This document shows positions 43,465 through 56,500 of a DNA stretch of 64,000 nt, in pieces. The notes under the pieces were generated by a model that was not told where the DNA came from, searched no databases, and saw nothing but the letters and a program-made list of their open reading frames with translations. The translations under genes were made by a program, and so were the position numbers. Each line of letters opens with the position of its first letter. Position 1 is the stretch's first letter. The stretch comes from Phanerodontia chrysosporium (taxonomy: Eukaryota; Basidiomycota; Agaricomycetes; Polyporales; Phanerochaetaceae), in the NCBI GenBank assembly GCA_001910725.1, contig MJGA01000001.1, forward strand, positions 2,046,001 to 2,110,000, read 5' to 3'.

Positions 43465-46003
43465 ATGCCGTCCTCCATCGACTTTCCGGACAGGCTTGTC
43501 TTGCGCGTCATCGCGTACGAGCTCGTCTTCCTCTTTTACCCCGCAGTCCCCGCAGCTGCTGGACTCGTGCTCCTGCGACGGCTCACCGACATTTGGCTCC
43601 CGACATGGGCCATTGTCCTCCTGAGTGTGTGCAGCCTACCAGTCGTCCACGGGCTGAGCATATGGAGAAATCACTGGCGCGCCGCTCGCAAAGCCGCCAG
43701 GATGGGCGCTGTGCTGCCCCCTCGCCTCAAAGGACGATGGCCTGGCAGCATTGACCTGCTCATGCGCCTCACCGATGCCTTTGAGACGGGCTTTATGAGT
43801 GAGTCGTCCCCACACATATCTTTATCCGCCATTTAGTAATCCGATATTACGAAGGCGACCTACTCTGGGAATATATGCACACGATCGGCCAGACCTTTGA
43901 AGTTTACGTCCTCTGGGACAGCAACTACGTGACTTCAGACGCTAATGTCGTAAAGGTAAGCCCAGGCTGCAGAACTCTTCGGCAGGTCTCTTACTTGTTT
44001 GCTGCAGGCAATCTTGGCTACAGACTTTACCAGCTTCGTCAAGGGTAAGCCAACTGAGTGCCTACTTCACTCCGTTTCACGCTGTCTCAACTTGCTGGGC
44101 TAATATAGGGAAAAAGTTCGATGTCTGTATGCGATCTGTGCTCGGGACCGGCGTGTTCAATTCAGATGGTACGCTAACATCTATTCCAATTCATACGTAC
44201 TAACACTCTGCTAACCCCGCCCTAGGGGACATGTGGAAGTAAGAGCTCTTTGGAACAGTAGACCTTGCTCGCAACCTCATCATGTTTGTGTCACCAGGTT
44301 CCACCGCACCATGACAAGACCATTCTTCACTCGTGAGCGGATCAGCCACTTCGACTTGTTTGATCGGCACGCAGGTGCGACGGTACTCTTCAGTCCTCAA
44401 ACAGCCCTAACGCACGCATCCACGCAGACGACGCCATGGCCAAGATGAAGGCGCGCTTTGCGGAGGGCTACGCTGTCGACTTCCAGGATCTGATTTCGCG
44501 CTTCACGCTCGACAGCGCGACAGAATTTCTCTTCGGGCAGTGCGTGCACAGCCTCGCGTCCGTGCTCCCGTACCCGCACAACGCGCCCGCGCACCTGCAA
44601 ACGACGAGCGCGTCGGCCGCGGAAGATTTTGCGCGCGCCTTCGCGGAGGCGCAGACCGTGCTCAACTTCCGCATCCGCATGGGCTGGCTCTGGCCGTGGT
44701 TCGAGCTCTTCGGCAGCCGCACGAAGGCGCCTATGGCGGTTGTGGATGCGTTTCTCGATCCGATACTCAAGGCTGCAGTCGAGCGTGCGGACAGATCAAG
44801 CATGAGAATGGCGGGAAGGTGCCAGAGGCCAAGGAGGAGATAGACGAGGACGAGACGTTGCTGGATCATCTGGTGAAGTACACCAACGGTAGGCTCTCGC
44901 GCACAACAGTCTATTATCACTCGCTAAGGGAGCTCTGCGCGCAGACCCGAAGATTCTTCACGACGAGGTTCTCAACATCATGATTGCAGGACGCGACACT
45001 GTGGGTGCCTGCTTCCCTCATAACCCATACACTCCTGACGCTTTCATCTTTCCCAGACTGCTGGAACACTGACGAGCGCCGTCTACTTCCTCTCGCAGTA
45101 CCCGGAGGTCCTCCGCCGTCTGAGAGAGGAGATACTCGAAAAGGTGGGCCAACACGCAGGCCTACATACGATGATATTCGTGAGATGAAATATCTGCGAG
45201 CGTTTATCAATGGTGTGTGGTCCTCTACCGTTATATGCACGTTTCTCATAGTCGTTGGCTCAGAAACGTTGAGATTGTATCCCGCTGTGTACGTGTATTC
45301 ACTACCAACCTTTGCAGAGATTCTAACATACTGATCTTCCGGTTTGCAGCCCATGGAACGTTCGGTCCGTCGCCAGCTACTCACGTTGATCGTGCTCCGA
45401 GATATCTGACTGTCGGACCCAGTTACCCAGTCAAGGACACTACAATCCCCGGTCCAGAGCCTGACAAACCGTACTTCATCCCCGCCAACACCCCGTAAGC
45501 GCGGACCTTCCTCTCCTCACAGTCGGAGCTGACGCCACAGCCAGTCTCTCATACTCAGTGCACTGCATGCACCGGCGCACAGACTACTGGGGCCCGGACG
45601 CGGAGGCGTTCGCCCAGACCGCTTCCTCGACGCGCGCGTGCAGCGGTACCTCACGCCGAACCCGTTCATCTTCCTTCCGTTCAACGCCGGGCCGCGCATC
45701 TGCCTCGGGCAGCAGTTCGCGTACAACGAGATGAGCTTCTTCGTGATCCGGCTCCTCCAGCACTTTGACGAGGTGCAGTTGTGCGAGGACGCGCTCGCGC
45801 CGGACTGTCGCGTCCCCGACGCGTGGCGCGGCGCCCCCGGGCGCAAGGGCGTGGAGCGGTTCTGGGCGAAGGCGCATTTGACGTTGTATGCGAAGGTGCG
45901 TCGTGGCCGTCGTGACTGTCATCTAGTGTTGTCTGACTTGCGCTGGCTGCAGGGTGGGCTGTGGGTGAAGATGAGAGAGGCGCCAACCTCCGAAGCCGTC
46001 TAA
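43465..46003 (+). pseudogene. Cytochrome P450 3, CYP63-like, three apparent frameshifts
   Basis: A close copy of P450-2 with the same exon plan: MPSSIDFPDRLVLRV anchor, [110 protein letters not shown] and a stop after REAPTSEAV. Against P450-2 three single bases are missing: in gcggacagatc (about 44791-44794, ERADK), in ggtgggccaac (about 45149, KVGPTRR) and in gttcgcccagacc (about 45611-45613, FDPDR). No alternative intron repairs them. Either a recent pseudogene or a correct gene with consensus errors; the same one-base-loss pattern in unrelated genes makes the second reading at least as likely. 3' exons from about 45541 are almost identical to P450-2. Confidence 0.75.
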
Positions 46004-46218
46004 GACGAGTCAAGATGTACAGGACAAGGACTTCAAGCCTTTACAACACTCGCATAGCTGTACAATATTTGTTGGTTTACGTTGTATGTTGTAAAACAAA
46101 TGGTGCATGTGGATAGGTTGATAAGTATCACGTTTGCGTTGACAGCTCAATGGATTACGGGATAGCATTTGAATAGCAACTACAAAATGACTGGAAAGTG
46201 GACTACGCATCTAGAACA

Positions 46219-49020
46219 TCACGCGGCCTTGCCCGAGTCCTCCTTCAGGCTGACGATCCGGTTGAGCACGATGCGGTCTGTGGGCCTGCGCGCGGGGACG
46301 ACGTCATCGGGCTCATCGAAGCACGCGAGCTGCGCATCCTTGTCGAGCGCAAAGTACGCGACACGGAGGCCCTGGAAGCGCACGACCTCTTTGCCGACGA
46401 GCTGCTCGCTCGTCGCCTGGGGCGTGTCGTCGCCGAGGGCGGCGTGGCCCTCGGCCTGCTTCGTCGTCTTGCGCGCCTGCTCCGTGCGCGCCTTGCCCTC
46501 GGCGCGCGCCTCGGCGTACAGGCGGCGCGCGAGCGGCCAGAAGCCGACCTCGACGAGCGCGCCGCGCACGACGTCGAGGCTGTGCGGGTTGATGTCCGCC
46601 TGAAGTCCGGCTGCGCGGCTGCGGGTTGTCGCTCTTGAAGAGCTGGTGGAACACGCGCGTCTCGTCGACGACGACGGGGCTCCCCGATGGCGCGTGCTCC
46701 GCAACCCATTGCACGAACGCCTTCGGCTTCTTTGTCGCGAGCTCGCCCTCCGTCTCTGCGCGGCACACGAGCTCGGTGATCTCACCCGTGGCTTCGTCGA
46801 CCTTGTACGACACGCAGGTGATCGGGTACGGCGCCTGGAAGAGGCCGACGGTCTTGCCCGGCGCAAGGCGGAAGTAGTCCTTCGAGTCGACGAGCCGGAA
46901 GTCGTCCCGATCAATGTAGATTGTACGTGTGAACGGCACCTTTGAGGTGCCAAGCTCTGGGACCTTCGGGTGCAGTGGCTTCTCGAGCATCATCAGGAAG
47001 TCTTCGGGCAGGTTCTCGATAGTGACCTTGAGCGGGTTGAGCACCATCAGCAGACGTGGCGCAGAGCCCTCAAGGTACTGTCTGACGGTCTGCTCGAACC
47101 GCACAGTCTGGATATTCGATGCGGCAGTCGAGACACCGAGCGAGCTGACGAAGGAGAGAATAGCGCCCGGCGGGACACCACGTCTCCGGAGGGCGATGAG
47201 GGTGTATAGCCGCGGGTCGTCCCAACCGTTGACATAGCCCTCCTTCACCAGCTGCAGGATTTTCCGTTTTGACATAACAGTGCCTGTCACGTTCAAACGA
47301 CCGTACTCGGACTGACGGGGCTTGTAAACCTCGAGAGCGTCGCAGAGCCATTCATAGGACTCGCGAGAGGCGATGAACTCCGTCGTACATAGCGAATGTC
47401 TGGCGGATCGTCAGCTGCAGGGAGACAGAACAGTATGGACACGTACGAGATGTTCTCGAAGCTATCGCAAAGACAGTGTGTGAAGTCGTATGTCGGATAA
47501 ATCTTCCACTTGTCGTGGGTCCTATGATGTGGTGCATTGAGGACGCGATAGGCAACCAGGTCCCACATCATGGTATTGCCAGACTCGAGGTCCTGCTTCA
47601 TACGCATGATCGCCTCGCCTGGCTTGTAGAAGCCATCCCGCATCTTCCTGAACTCTGCGAGCGACTCTTCCACTGGGCGGCTGCGGTGTGCACATGCTTT
47701 GCGAGGACCACGCTCGTCGCCTCCGCGGTTGGTGTAGATCTCCTCGGCTGGAAGGATATGTCAAGGGATATACTAAGAAAGAGTAGCGAACTGCAGATAC
47801 CTGTACAGTGGCAAACGTAACCCTTGTCCCGTCTGATGAGCTCTTCGGCAAGCTCGTAAAGCTTATCGAAGTAGTCACTCGAGTACGTGATCTTCCACGG
47901 TTCATACCCAAGCCACCGCACAGTCTCCAGGATACTCTCAAAGTACTGGGCCTCCTCGGCCTCCGGGTTCGTGTCATCGTACCGCAAGTAGCATTTGCCG
48001 CCGTGGTATGCGGCATAGCCAAAGTTGACGAAGATCGCTTTCGAGTGACCAATGTGCAGGTAGCCGTTCGGCTCGGGCGGGAAACGCGTCCATACCTGGC
48101 CGCCGGTGGCTGCGAGGTGCTGCTCACGCAGGTGCGGGTGGATCTGGGGGTTCTCACCGGGCTTGTGGAGGCGTCCGAGGAAACCCTCTGCAAACACGGA
48201 TCTTGAGGTCGACGCGGCGGACTCGGACGCATCTACGGTGGCAGTCTTGGGCACCGCCTCTTCTTGGGTTCCTGTAGCGGTCACCAAGACAATTAGACCC
48301 GCCCGGGCTCGCTTGCTGTGAAGCGGCGCACCTTGCCCTTGGGCTTTGCAGCCTCTTTCGCGCCAAACTTCTCGGTGAATGCAGCCTCTACGGCATTCTT
48401 GAGTTCAAGGGGGTTTGCCCAGCGCAAGTCGGTGTTCTTCAGAGCACCGATGGTAGCTCCAAGCTTGTCCCATCCAGCGGCGGCACTTGTAGAGACGAAT
48501 TCCTTGACCTTCGTAGCAAGCTCCTCGGCGGTAATGCTAAAGCCTGATTGGATATGTTATTTCCAGATGGATTCCCTGATGGTCGTGCGCTACGTACCTA
48601 CACCACACTGCTTGTCAAAGTCGGCCTGGTCGACCGGGACAGTATGCGCCTCGAGATACTTGGTGGCGGCTAGATAACACGAGCAAGAGGACTGAGCGGG
48701 TATACGGGAACCGTGAAGAGGATTCTAATACCTGAGACCTGGTCTGTGCTCTTCAGCCTGCCATCCAAGATTGCATCAACGGCATACCCTCGCTCGTCTT
48801 CGCCTAGCTTGTTACCCTGGACGGCCAAGGCTGCCAGAAGGACAGCAGTCTTCTCATCGAGGTTCTTGCCGGCGAGTTGCTTCTTCTCAATGATGTCCTT
48901 GAGCGTTGTCGCGCTCTTGGGACTCTTGGCGGCCTCTGCAGCCTTGGACTGAGTGAGGCCGATGGACTTGAAGAGCTCAACGAGCTCAGCGGTGTCTGCT
49001 GACGCTGCCTTGGGAGGCAT
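46219..49020 (-). CDS. GLN4: Glutaminyl-tRNA synthetase
   Basis: Class I aminoacyl-tRNA synthetase that charges tRNA-Gln in the cytosol. [22 protein letters not shown] opens the yeast-type N-terminal helical domain ([19 protein letters not shown]). The catalytic domain has [17 protein letters not shown] (HIGH), [49 protein letters not shown] (KMSKS-like) and [10 protein letters not shown]. Near 46597-46625 the run FKSDN / PAAAQPDFR / ADINPHSLD lies in three frames: one C and one G appear to be missing, each in a short run. The enzyme should be essential, so consensus errors are the better explanation. The junction KPKG to TQEEAVPK needs a GC-donor intron (48272-48336). Ends in KEDSGKAA. Confidence 0.93.
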
Positions 49021-50096
49021 AGTGTGTTTGAGAGACGAAGGAGTGCCTCTAGAGGATGTAAGAGTCAAGAGATAAAGAGCAAGGCAGTGAGCAGCGAGTC
49101 AAGGACGAGATGCTGTAAAGCAGCCGTCGACTCAATCGATGCAGTAAATCTCGCTAAGGATCTCGCACAAATACGCGTAAACAACGCGCTTTATACCGAC
49201 GTCACTTCAAGGCTGCTCTCTGAAGAGCTCGTGAGTCGTAGGACCTTAGAACTGCAAAAAAAGGAGAAAATAACAGCAATAAATGAGCAGGCAACTCTAC
49301 AAAAGTGTGCAAATTATTGGGAAAGTCTATGTAAAGTACAGATACGGGCTGGTGGCGCGAGGACCACGAGGAAATAAACCTACGACGTAGAGAAGGTCGC
49401 TCGTGTGGAAGGTCAGACGACCCTGCATCCCTGAACGGTGACGAGGGTCATGCATTACTCGCCTTGGGAGCCCTGTCGCCTGAATTCAAGTCTGTGAGAA
49501 CCAGGGCAACTGTGCATGACGACAATACTACTTGCCTAGGTCCGTGGAGACTGCGTATATAGGACGTCTCGCGTGCCTTGCGAGACATATCGGTACCGGG
49601 AGACCAAGGCTGCGCATAGAGCCAGAGTCACCGGGGCCGTCTGCACAGCGTCGGGAGGGTCCCTTTCAGGAAACCGCCGCACTGTCCGCCTTCCACGTCA
49701 GCGTTTTGATTCGCGTTATTGGCTGGGGACCTCGAGGCTGCACCGTTGGACGTGGGTGCCAGCGGGCGCCTGTGCTGCGATGGACGGGACTGCGCGTCGC
49801 AGGGCCCTGTGCGAGCTGGACATGAGAGCAGGATACACGTATTTCGCTGCTGCTGGCGACGTGGTCGACGCTGTCGAGGGCGGGGCAGAGGAGGGAATAG
49901 TATAAAAGACGGCCGAGGCAGAGAGGCAGTGTGTGTGCGCGCCCAGGGAAATTGCCACGCATCGGTCGGCAGCGGAGTTACAAAGTTCGAACGTAGACTC
50001 GCCTCACGCAACCACAACCGAAGTCGACCTCGACACCTCCCTCACCGTTCGCCTCATCGTCTTTCCCGGTCTTTACTCTCCAGACACCTCGCAAAC
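49021..50096. promoter_or_regulatory. Divergent promoter region between GlnRS and Arf1 genes, 1.08 kb
   Basis: Holds a clear TATAAAAG at 49901-49908, 189 bp upstream of the Arf1 ATG, followed by a pyrimidine-rich 5'UTR (cctccctcaccg onward, 50035-50095). The part near 49240-49340 is AT-rich. Scattered open frames are not supported. No tRNA or repeat found. Confidence 0.5.
49901..49908 (+). promoter_or_regulatory. TATA box of the Arf1 gene
   Basis: TATAAAAG, a perfect consensus TATA, on the + strand and 189 bp before the ATG at 50097. The spacing leaves room for a transcription start and a 5'UTR of roughly 150 nt. Confidence 0.5.
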
Positions 50097-50945
<849 letters not shown>

Positions 50946-51263
50946 AGATTCGAGTTCTTTGAAATGTCACGGGTTCCTCATGAACGACACCACGATCCCT
51001 TACGACAGGCAAAGAACCCTCCTGCCCCTCGCCCCTGCTGTGTAACTCTGTCTTGTCTCCTTCCATACCTTTCTATCTTCTCTGTCTGGAGTTCGTCAAC
51101 CTTGTTACCTGTACGAAGTGCGCCCCGGGGGTCTTGAATGCTCTTTAACCTATATGGAGTGCATGCGAGGGCGACACATATAATACATCCACAACTGGGT
51201 ATCCTTTCTCCAATAAATTAGCTTCCGTCGTTCTAGAGTACATGCACGCAGGCCATCGATGGA
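50946..51263. other. Intergenic stretch, 318 bp, between convergent genes
   Basis: The 3' flanks of Arf1 (+) and Sec15 (-). AT-rich part around 51175-51225 includes aataaa at 51214, a plausible poly(A) signal. No gene seen. Confidence 0.45.
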
Positions 51264-54196
51264 TCAGCGCGTCTCGCCTGGGTATATCTTCCCTATGGCC
51301 TCGGCCTCCTTGCGCCTACGCTCGCCGCGTTCGCGCGAGGGCGAGTCCCGACACTGCCCGCCGAACCGAGCGAGCTTCTCGAGCATCGCCTGCAGCCGCT
51401 TCGGGCGGATGACGGCATAGTTGTTCTGGCGTATCGTCGGATTGAGGAACTGCTGCACGTTGCTGTTCAGCACGATGGAAGCGATCTGATCGAACAAGAA
51501 AAACGGAGCGTCAGCGTCGAGATCAGGGCCAGGGCATTGTGGCGTAAGGAGAGACCACGCACGGCGCGTAACTCCGCGAAGGCAGCCATCAGCTGCGGCC
51601 GTCCCGCCTGTTTGAACTCGTCCTCGAGAAAGTCGACGTCGACGAGAATATTGTGAATCGCGTTTTCATTCAGCATCGGGATGCTGCGTCCCGTCAGGAA
51701 TTCCTATCCCCAACTCGTCAGCATACATCGAGGCAAACTACGCGCGGACGCACCATGAGACAGTCCGCAAGGTATTCCACTGCGCTTTTGTACGCTTGAT
51801 CCTTGTACTCCTCCTTGATGACGAGCGTGTCCACGACGGTCGTAAGCCAGTTGACAAGCTCGTCCAGGTACATGCTCGGCCTGTTTACACGGTTGTTTGG
51901 CGTCCAGTCGTACTCGGACAGACCAAAGAAGTCATCAAGCTTCGAGGTGATCGAGGCATTCACGCGTGCTACCGCACGTCGCAGAGCGGAAGCAAACGCG
52001 CTCGAGGCGTTGACCCGGATGGTACCGCCGCGTTGAGACGCCCTAAGGTAGGAGGTCAAGACCAGGAAGTCAGTGGTAGTCGCGACGAAAGTACCTAATG
52101 CTTGTCAAGGACCGCTCCAGCTCTGTGCACGCCACTTCGAAGTGCTCTAAGTTGGTAATAATTTGGGCCAACTGTGACAGATTCGGGGTCGCTTCAGCAC
52201 GCCGTGCCATGTTCTCAGCAATGTGCTTCGTAAGGAGGTTTTCTAGCGACTAACGAGCCAATAAGCATCCAAAACAACGCCTATAGGGTGCGGCCTACCT
52301 TGCTGAGAAAGTCATCTATATTTCGATGATGCTGCGAGACACCCTCCAGGAATTGATAGAAATTCTGCACGAAATTGCGAATCTATGGAGAGTGATCAGC
52401 TTCGTATATACCACGTCGTATTCACGACACATACATCTTGACAGCACAGATAGAAGCCTTGAGACCATGGGAAGTTCACCGGTAGCGGGCTCCTGAGATT
52501 TCTGCGTTAGAGTATTCCAGCACGGCTATGCAATATCTTACTCGAGTAGCTGTTCTCGCTCCGGTTGTGTAAGCCAGACAGTCTCCAGCACAGTATCCCG
52601 TTCCAACTCGTTTTCGATGAACATAGGCAGGCAGTCGTCCTGAGAGATGATCTGTACAGAACAATCAGACCTAGCCGGAGCAGACGATGTAAGGGAAATC
52701 ACCCACCGACTCGAGATGTTTTCCGAATTGCTTCTCTAGCAAGGAAACATAACGTTCAAAGAGAACAATTATGAATGAGTGCAAGCTCGTCGTAGAATAG
52801 GAGTAAGCCTATGATGCTAGGTGAGTGCGAGCTTCCGTCGGAGTCTGGATGGGCTTACATCCAATGTCATGACAAAGGCGATGAGTCCCTCCTTCACTCG
52901 GAGATAGGAGTCGGCATCCGTTTCTCTGGCAAGTGCTCGGTCAACAGCAGAGGATAGGCGTCCTAGAAGCGCGTCCCAGAGCTCCTCGACGTCACGCTCC
53001 GATCGGAAGTTGCCTGTAGTGTTCAAGACGTGCGTCTCTATGATGAAGAAACCGACAATCTCTTGGGTAACAGAGAATAACTGGGACAGCTGGAGCGTGT
53101 CCTGGATAATCAAGTCTGATTGGGCCTGCATGGTAGCATGAGCACCGACACAAATGTAGCGTTCAAGCAACACACCTTGCGGTCAGCCTGATACGACTTG
53201 CGAAGCTCGTCTAGTGCATCTAAGGCGGTGTAGATGTGTATGCACTGATACAGGTCCGTGAAGTCCACCTTTAAAGCTTCGTTATCCAACACGTTGTCTG
53301 ACACATAGTCTAAGTATGAATAGAGACCAAAGTGGGATGGTACGCACGATCAACTTTCTCGTAGGTCACGCTTTCCACTGCACTGCCTACGCGGTTCAGC
53401 TTGAGCATCGGGTCCTTCTCTCGCCTACTGCGCCACCTCCGCGTCCGGTTATCCATGGCCTCAAGGGCAAGCTGACCGACCTGGGAGCTGACGTTCCGTA
53501 TATCGAGCAGCCATTGCTTCATGGTCGCCGTCACGGCATCCTTGATCTGGCCACGCAGCGACGGCAGCGAGGAGAGCAGGTGCTGGAAGAGCGGGGTCTG
53601 CGACAGCGACGTCGGCGGCATGCTCTCGATGTCTTCGAGCGACTGCACACGGCCGGTCGTTCAATGCTACGGGGCGCACACACGGACAAGGCGGGAGGAC
53701 GGACCCTGAGCGCACTCCAGTACTTCCCCTCCTCGATCATCTCGCCGACGCGGTGCACGACGTCGAGAACGCGGAGCGACGCCTGCAGCGTGTCGATCGC
53801 CTCGTCGAGGTTCGCCGCGGTCTTCTTCGACTTGAGCAGCGCGCGTTTCTTCTCGACAAGACCCTGGCCGACCTGGGCCACGCTTTGGTCGAGCGACGTG
53901 ATGGTCTCGCGGAGGTTGGTCGTGTACGACTTAATCGTGAAGAGCGTAGATACCGAGCCAATGAACTCCTGGTAGTTGTCCGCGCATATCTGCTCGATTT
54001 CGGCGTCCTTAGAGTCTATGAGCTGCTTGACTGCGCGAAGGTAGGCCTCCTGCTGGCGGTTGGTATGTATCTGCTTGATGATGGGGCCAAGCTGTTCGAG
54101 GTTCTCGGATGTAGAGGAGGGGTCGAGCAGATGTATCTGCTGCAATTGCTGTTCGACATTTTCTTGCGTAAACTGCTGCCTCCGTCGTGGTGGCAT
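51264..54196 (-). CDS. SEC15: Exocyst complex component Sec15
   Basis: Subunit of the exocyst that tethers secretory vesicles at the plasma membrane and binds Rab GTPase Sec4. MPPRRRQQFTQENVEQQLQQIHLLDPSS starts a coiled-coil N-terminus (IKQIHTNRQQEAYLRAVKQLIDSKDAEIEQIC, VEKKRALLKSKKTAANLDEAIDTLQASLRVLDVVHRVGEMIEEGKYWSALR). Next come SLEDIESMPPTSLSQTPLFQHLLSSLPSLRGQIKDAV and helical bundles (LDALDELRKSYQADRK, IVGFFIIETHVLNT, ELWDALLGRLSSAVDRAL). The C-terminal part includes FFGLSEYDWTPN, the Sec15 signature before the end, and FDQIASIVLNSNVQQFLNPTIRQ. About ten short introns. Length is in the family's range of about 750-800 residues. Confidence 0.92.
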
Positions 54197-54978
54197 AGCA
54201 CCTGGATGTCGAGCGGCTAGAGTAGCTAGGCCGAGGACTGGCCGAGCCCTCCGTGTTCGGAGTTGTGCGCGCCTCGACTCCGTTCCGCTTTGAACTGACC
54301 ATCATGTCTTCCACAGACTCTCCAGGTAGTCGCTTGTTCAATCACTGCGGCTATAGCTGACCAGCGTGCTTTCAGGCTGGGAACGTGGCCCGCCAACGAA
54401 CCTACCACGCCAGACTTGCGTCGGCGATCGAGCCCAGGTGTGAGTAGCATGTACCACAATATTCGTGATCAGGCTCCCATCGAGCACGGTCTTGACAGAG
54501 CTCTCCGTTACGGCCTGGGCAAATTTCTCCGACAACGACCATCTCGACTGGAAGCTCAAACGTCTTTGAGCCGAGCCTCCATACTGCCTTGTCGTCGCGG
54601 CCCAGCACGAACCCCATTGCCTCGTTTCAGACGGCGAGGAAGGTCACGATTCGTGCGGACCCGGCTCTAATTACCTGTTTCGATCCTGCAGACAAGGAAC
54701 TCTACGATCTCTGGGCTCCGAAGTAGCTTTTGTGGTCAGAAAATGACTATGTCATTGACCCCATTCATGGCGAGTACAAAATCGGAGACAACTGGTATCA
54801 AAGTGACTGCAAGTGAGCGTGGTGGGTAATACTATAGATACATGCAGGTAAGGCAGTATGCCATAGCAATAATAATACTACAAAAGACTGATCATGCACT
54901 GGGCATAGAAAACGACGTGAGCGACTCATGAGAACAGATCATCAAGCAATCCTCATCATATCCACTCGCCTGCGGGCT
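54197..54978. other. Intergenic stretch with possible gene relic, 782 bp
   Basis: Around 54555-54831 on + a protein-like frame reads VFEPSLHTALSSRPSTNPIASFQTARKVTI, then DPADKELYDLWAPK, a stop (tag at 54724), and resumes with LWSENDYVIDPIHGEYKIGDNWYQSDCK before the next stop. The composition looks coding, but no start, splice frame or family is recognisable. It may be a decayed gene. Nothing else is supported here. Confidence 0.35.
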
Positions 54979-56500
54979 TCATGCGCAGGGACGTATATTT
55001 GTGCGGGAGTTTGCCACGTTGAGCGAGCCCGGGACCGTCGGCGTCGCGGGGTGCCACCCGACTTCAGCGACGACGCTTGCACGGGGACTGTGGCTTGAGG
55101 CACTCGTACCGGACGCGATGCCAGAGTCGCCCGAATGACGGTTGCGCTTCTCCTTGTGGCGCGGCGGCTCTTCCGCGTCGTCGACCATCTCGCGGAGCGC
55201 GCCGAGGCTGAGGCTGCGCACGGAGCCCGTGCTGAGGCTTGTGCTGCTGATGCCACGCGTATGCAGCGACGCGCGTGCCTGCACGAGGCTCTGCCGCGAA
55301 CGGAGCTCGTCCGTGCAGAGCTTGTACAGCTCCTCGAGCTCGAGATAACGGGCCTCGTCGCGCAGCTCGAGCAGCGCTTCGAGTCGCGCGGACGACGAGG
55401 AGAGAAGCTGCGCGCCACGCGGCAGCATGGCAGGCTGCTCCGGCGTGGAAAGTGGCGTGCGCAAGTAGGCAAGGATGTGGGCATATCTGGGAGACGATAA
55501 GCCTTGTGGTCGAAATGCAGAATCCGCATGGCACTTACGGTGCGCTAGGCCTGTCAAGGAAGACGTGCAAACTCGAGGCATTCGGGAGCAGAAGGCCAGA
55601 CGACGCGAGGTGTCGGTGAAAGATCGCAGTGAACGAGCCGTCTGTTTCGCTCGAACGTGATATCGGCGTTTCTGGCTCTACTGCGCTGTCTGGGGGCGGC
55701 ACCAGTGCCTGCAAGTATTTGGCCAGTTTGGACGGTCGCGACATCAGCGTTTTCATTGTTGTCTTGTGCGTGACTGTCGACGTCTCCAAAGAGACAATGA
55801 CCTTGGCGGGATCCATGTTGCTTGCAGGTGGCGATGAGAGGAGGATAGGGTCGAAGGGCACTTGCGGCGGGGAGGCCGGAAGGTTGACGGGCAGCGCAGG
55901 AACAGGAGGGAAAGCGTCAAGGACTTTGAGCGCAGGTCTGAGACTTGGAGTGTTCGGGATGGAGGACGTAGAGTCTTCCTCCGATATTGGCGGAGGTGGA
56001 ATTGGGCGTGAAGGACGCGAGGGCGTGGATGACGCTGAAGGGGCAGGCTCCTCAGGTTGATACTCGACCTCCTCGTCATCTGGGATCGGTGGGAGTGGCG
56101 GACTGTTAGGCCTAGAGGGAGAGTAGATTGACACATCGTCCAGCTCTTCCTCAGCAGCCTCCATGTCCGACTCCATCCCTCTGTCTTCAACTGCCTCTCC
56201 AATTGGCCCTGGGCCAGCCAAGGCTTCCTGCGGTGTACGCACGACAATGGCTCCTGCGCCGAGTGTACCGGTGCGCTTTGCCACGCTATCAAACGCACTC
56301 TGAAGCTGCGGCTCCGATATGCGAATCGGCTTGGAAGGCGCATAGGCTGTGGATGAGGTGCTCGCCGAGCTAGAGGACCGGCCCAGCCAGTTCATAGGGC
56401 CTGAGAGCGACGGCCGGTGCGACTTGGACTTGATTGTCGCAGAGCGTTCCGGGGATTTCTGCTTGTTGCTGCGTATACTAGCGCTACGGTGGCTCGACAT
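54979..56500 (-). CDS. BTB/POZ domain protein with long disordered N-terminus
   Basis: Two exons. MSSHRSASIRSNKQKSPERS opens about 220 Ser/Pro/Glu-rich residues (IYSPSRPNSPPLPPIPDDEEVEY, RPIPPPPISEEDSTSS). A BTB-like fold follows: DPAKVIVSLETSTVTHKTTMKTLMSRPSKLAKYLQAL, then GSFTAIFHRHL, SSLHVFLDRPSAP, and after an intron YAHILAYLRTPLSTPEQP, then ARYLELEELYKLCTDEL, where AxYLELxxLYxLC is the usual end of a fungal BTB. A Ser/Arg/His-rich tail closes the protein (about 490 residues). BTB proteins often adapt substrates to Cul3 ligases, but no MATH, Kelch or BACK domain is seen, so the partner is unknown. Pro-rich PPPP runs could bind SH3 domains. Confidence 0.8.

Noticed and set aside
49060..49340. 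A tRNA gene near the GlnRS start
   Set aside because: No set of pairing arms with A-box and B-box sequence could be drawn on either strand.
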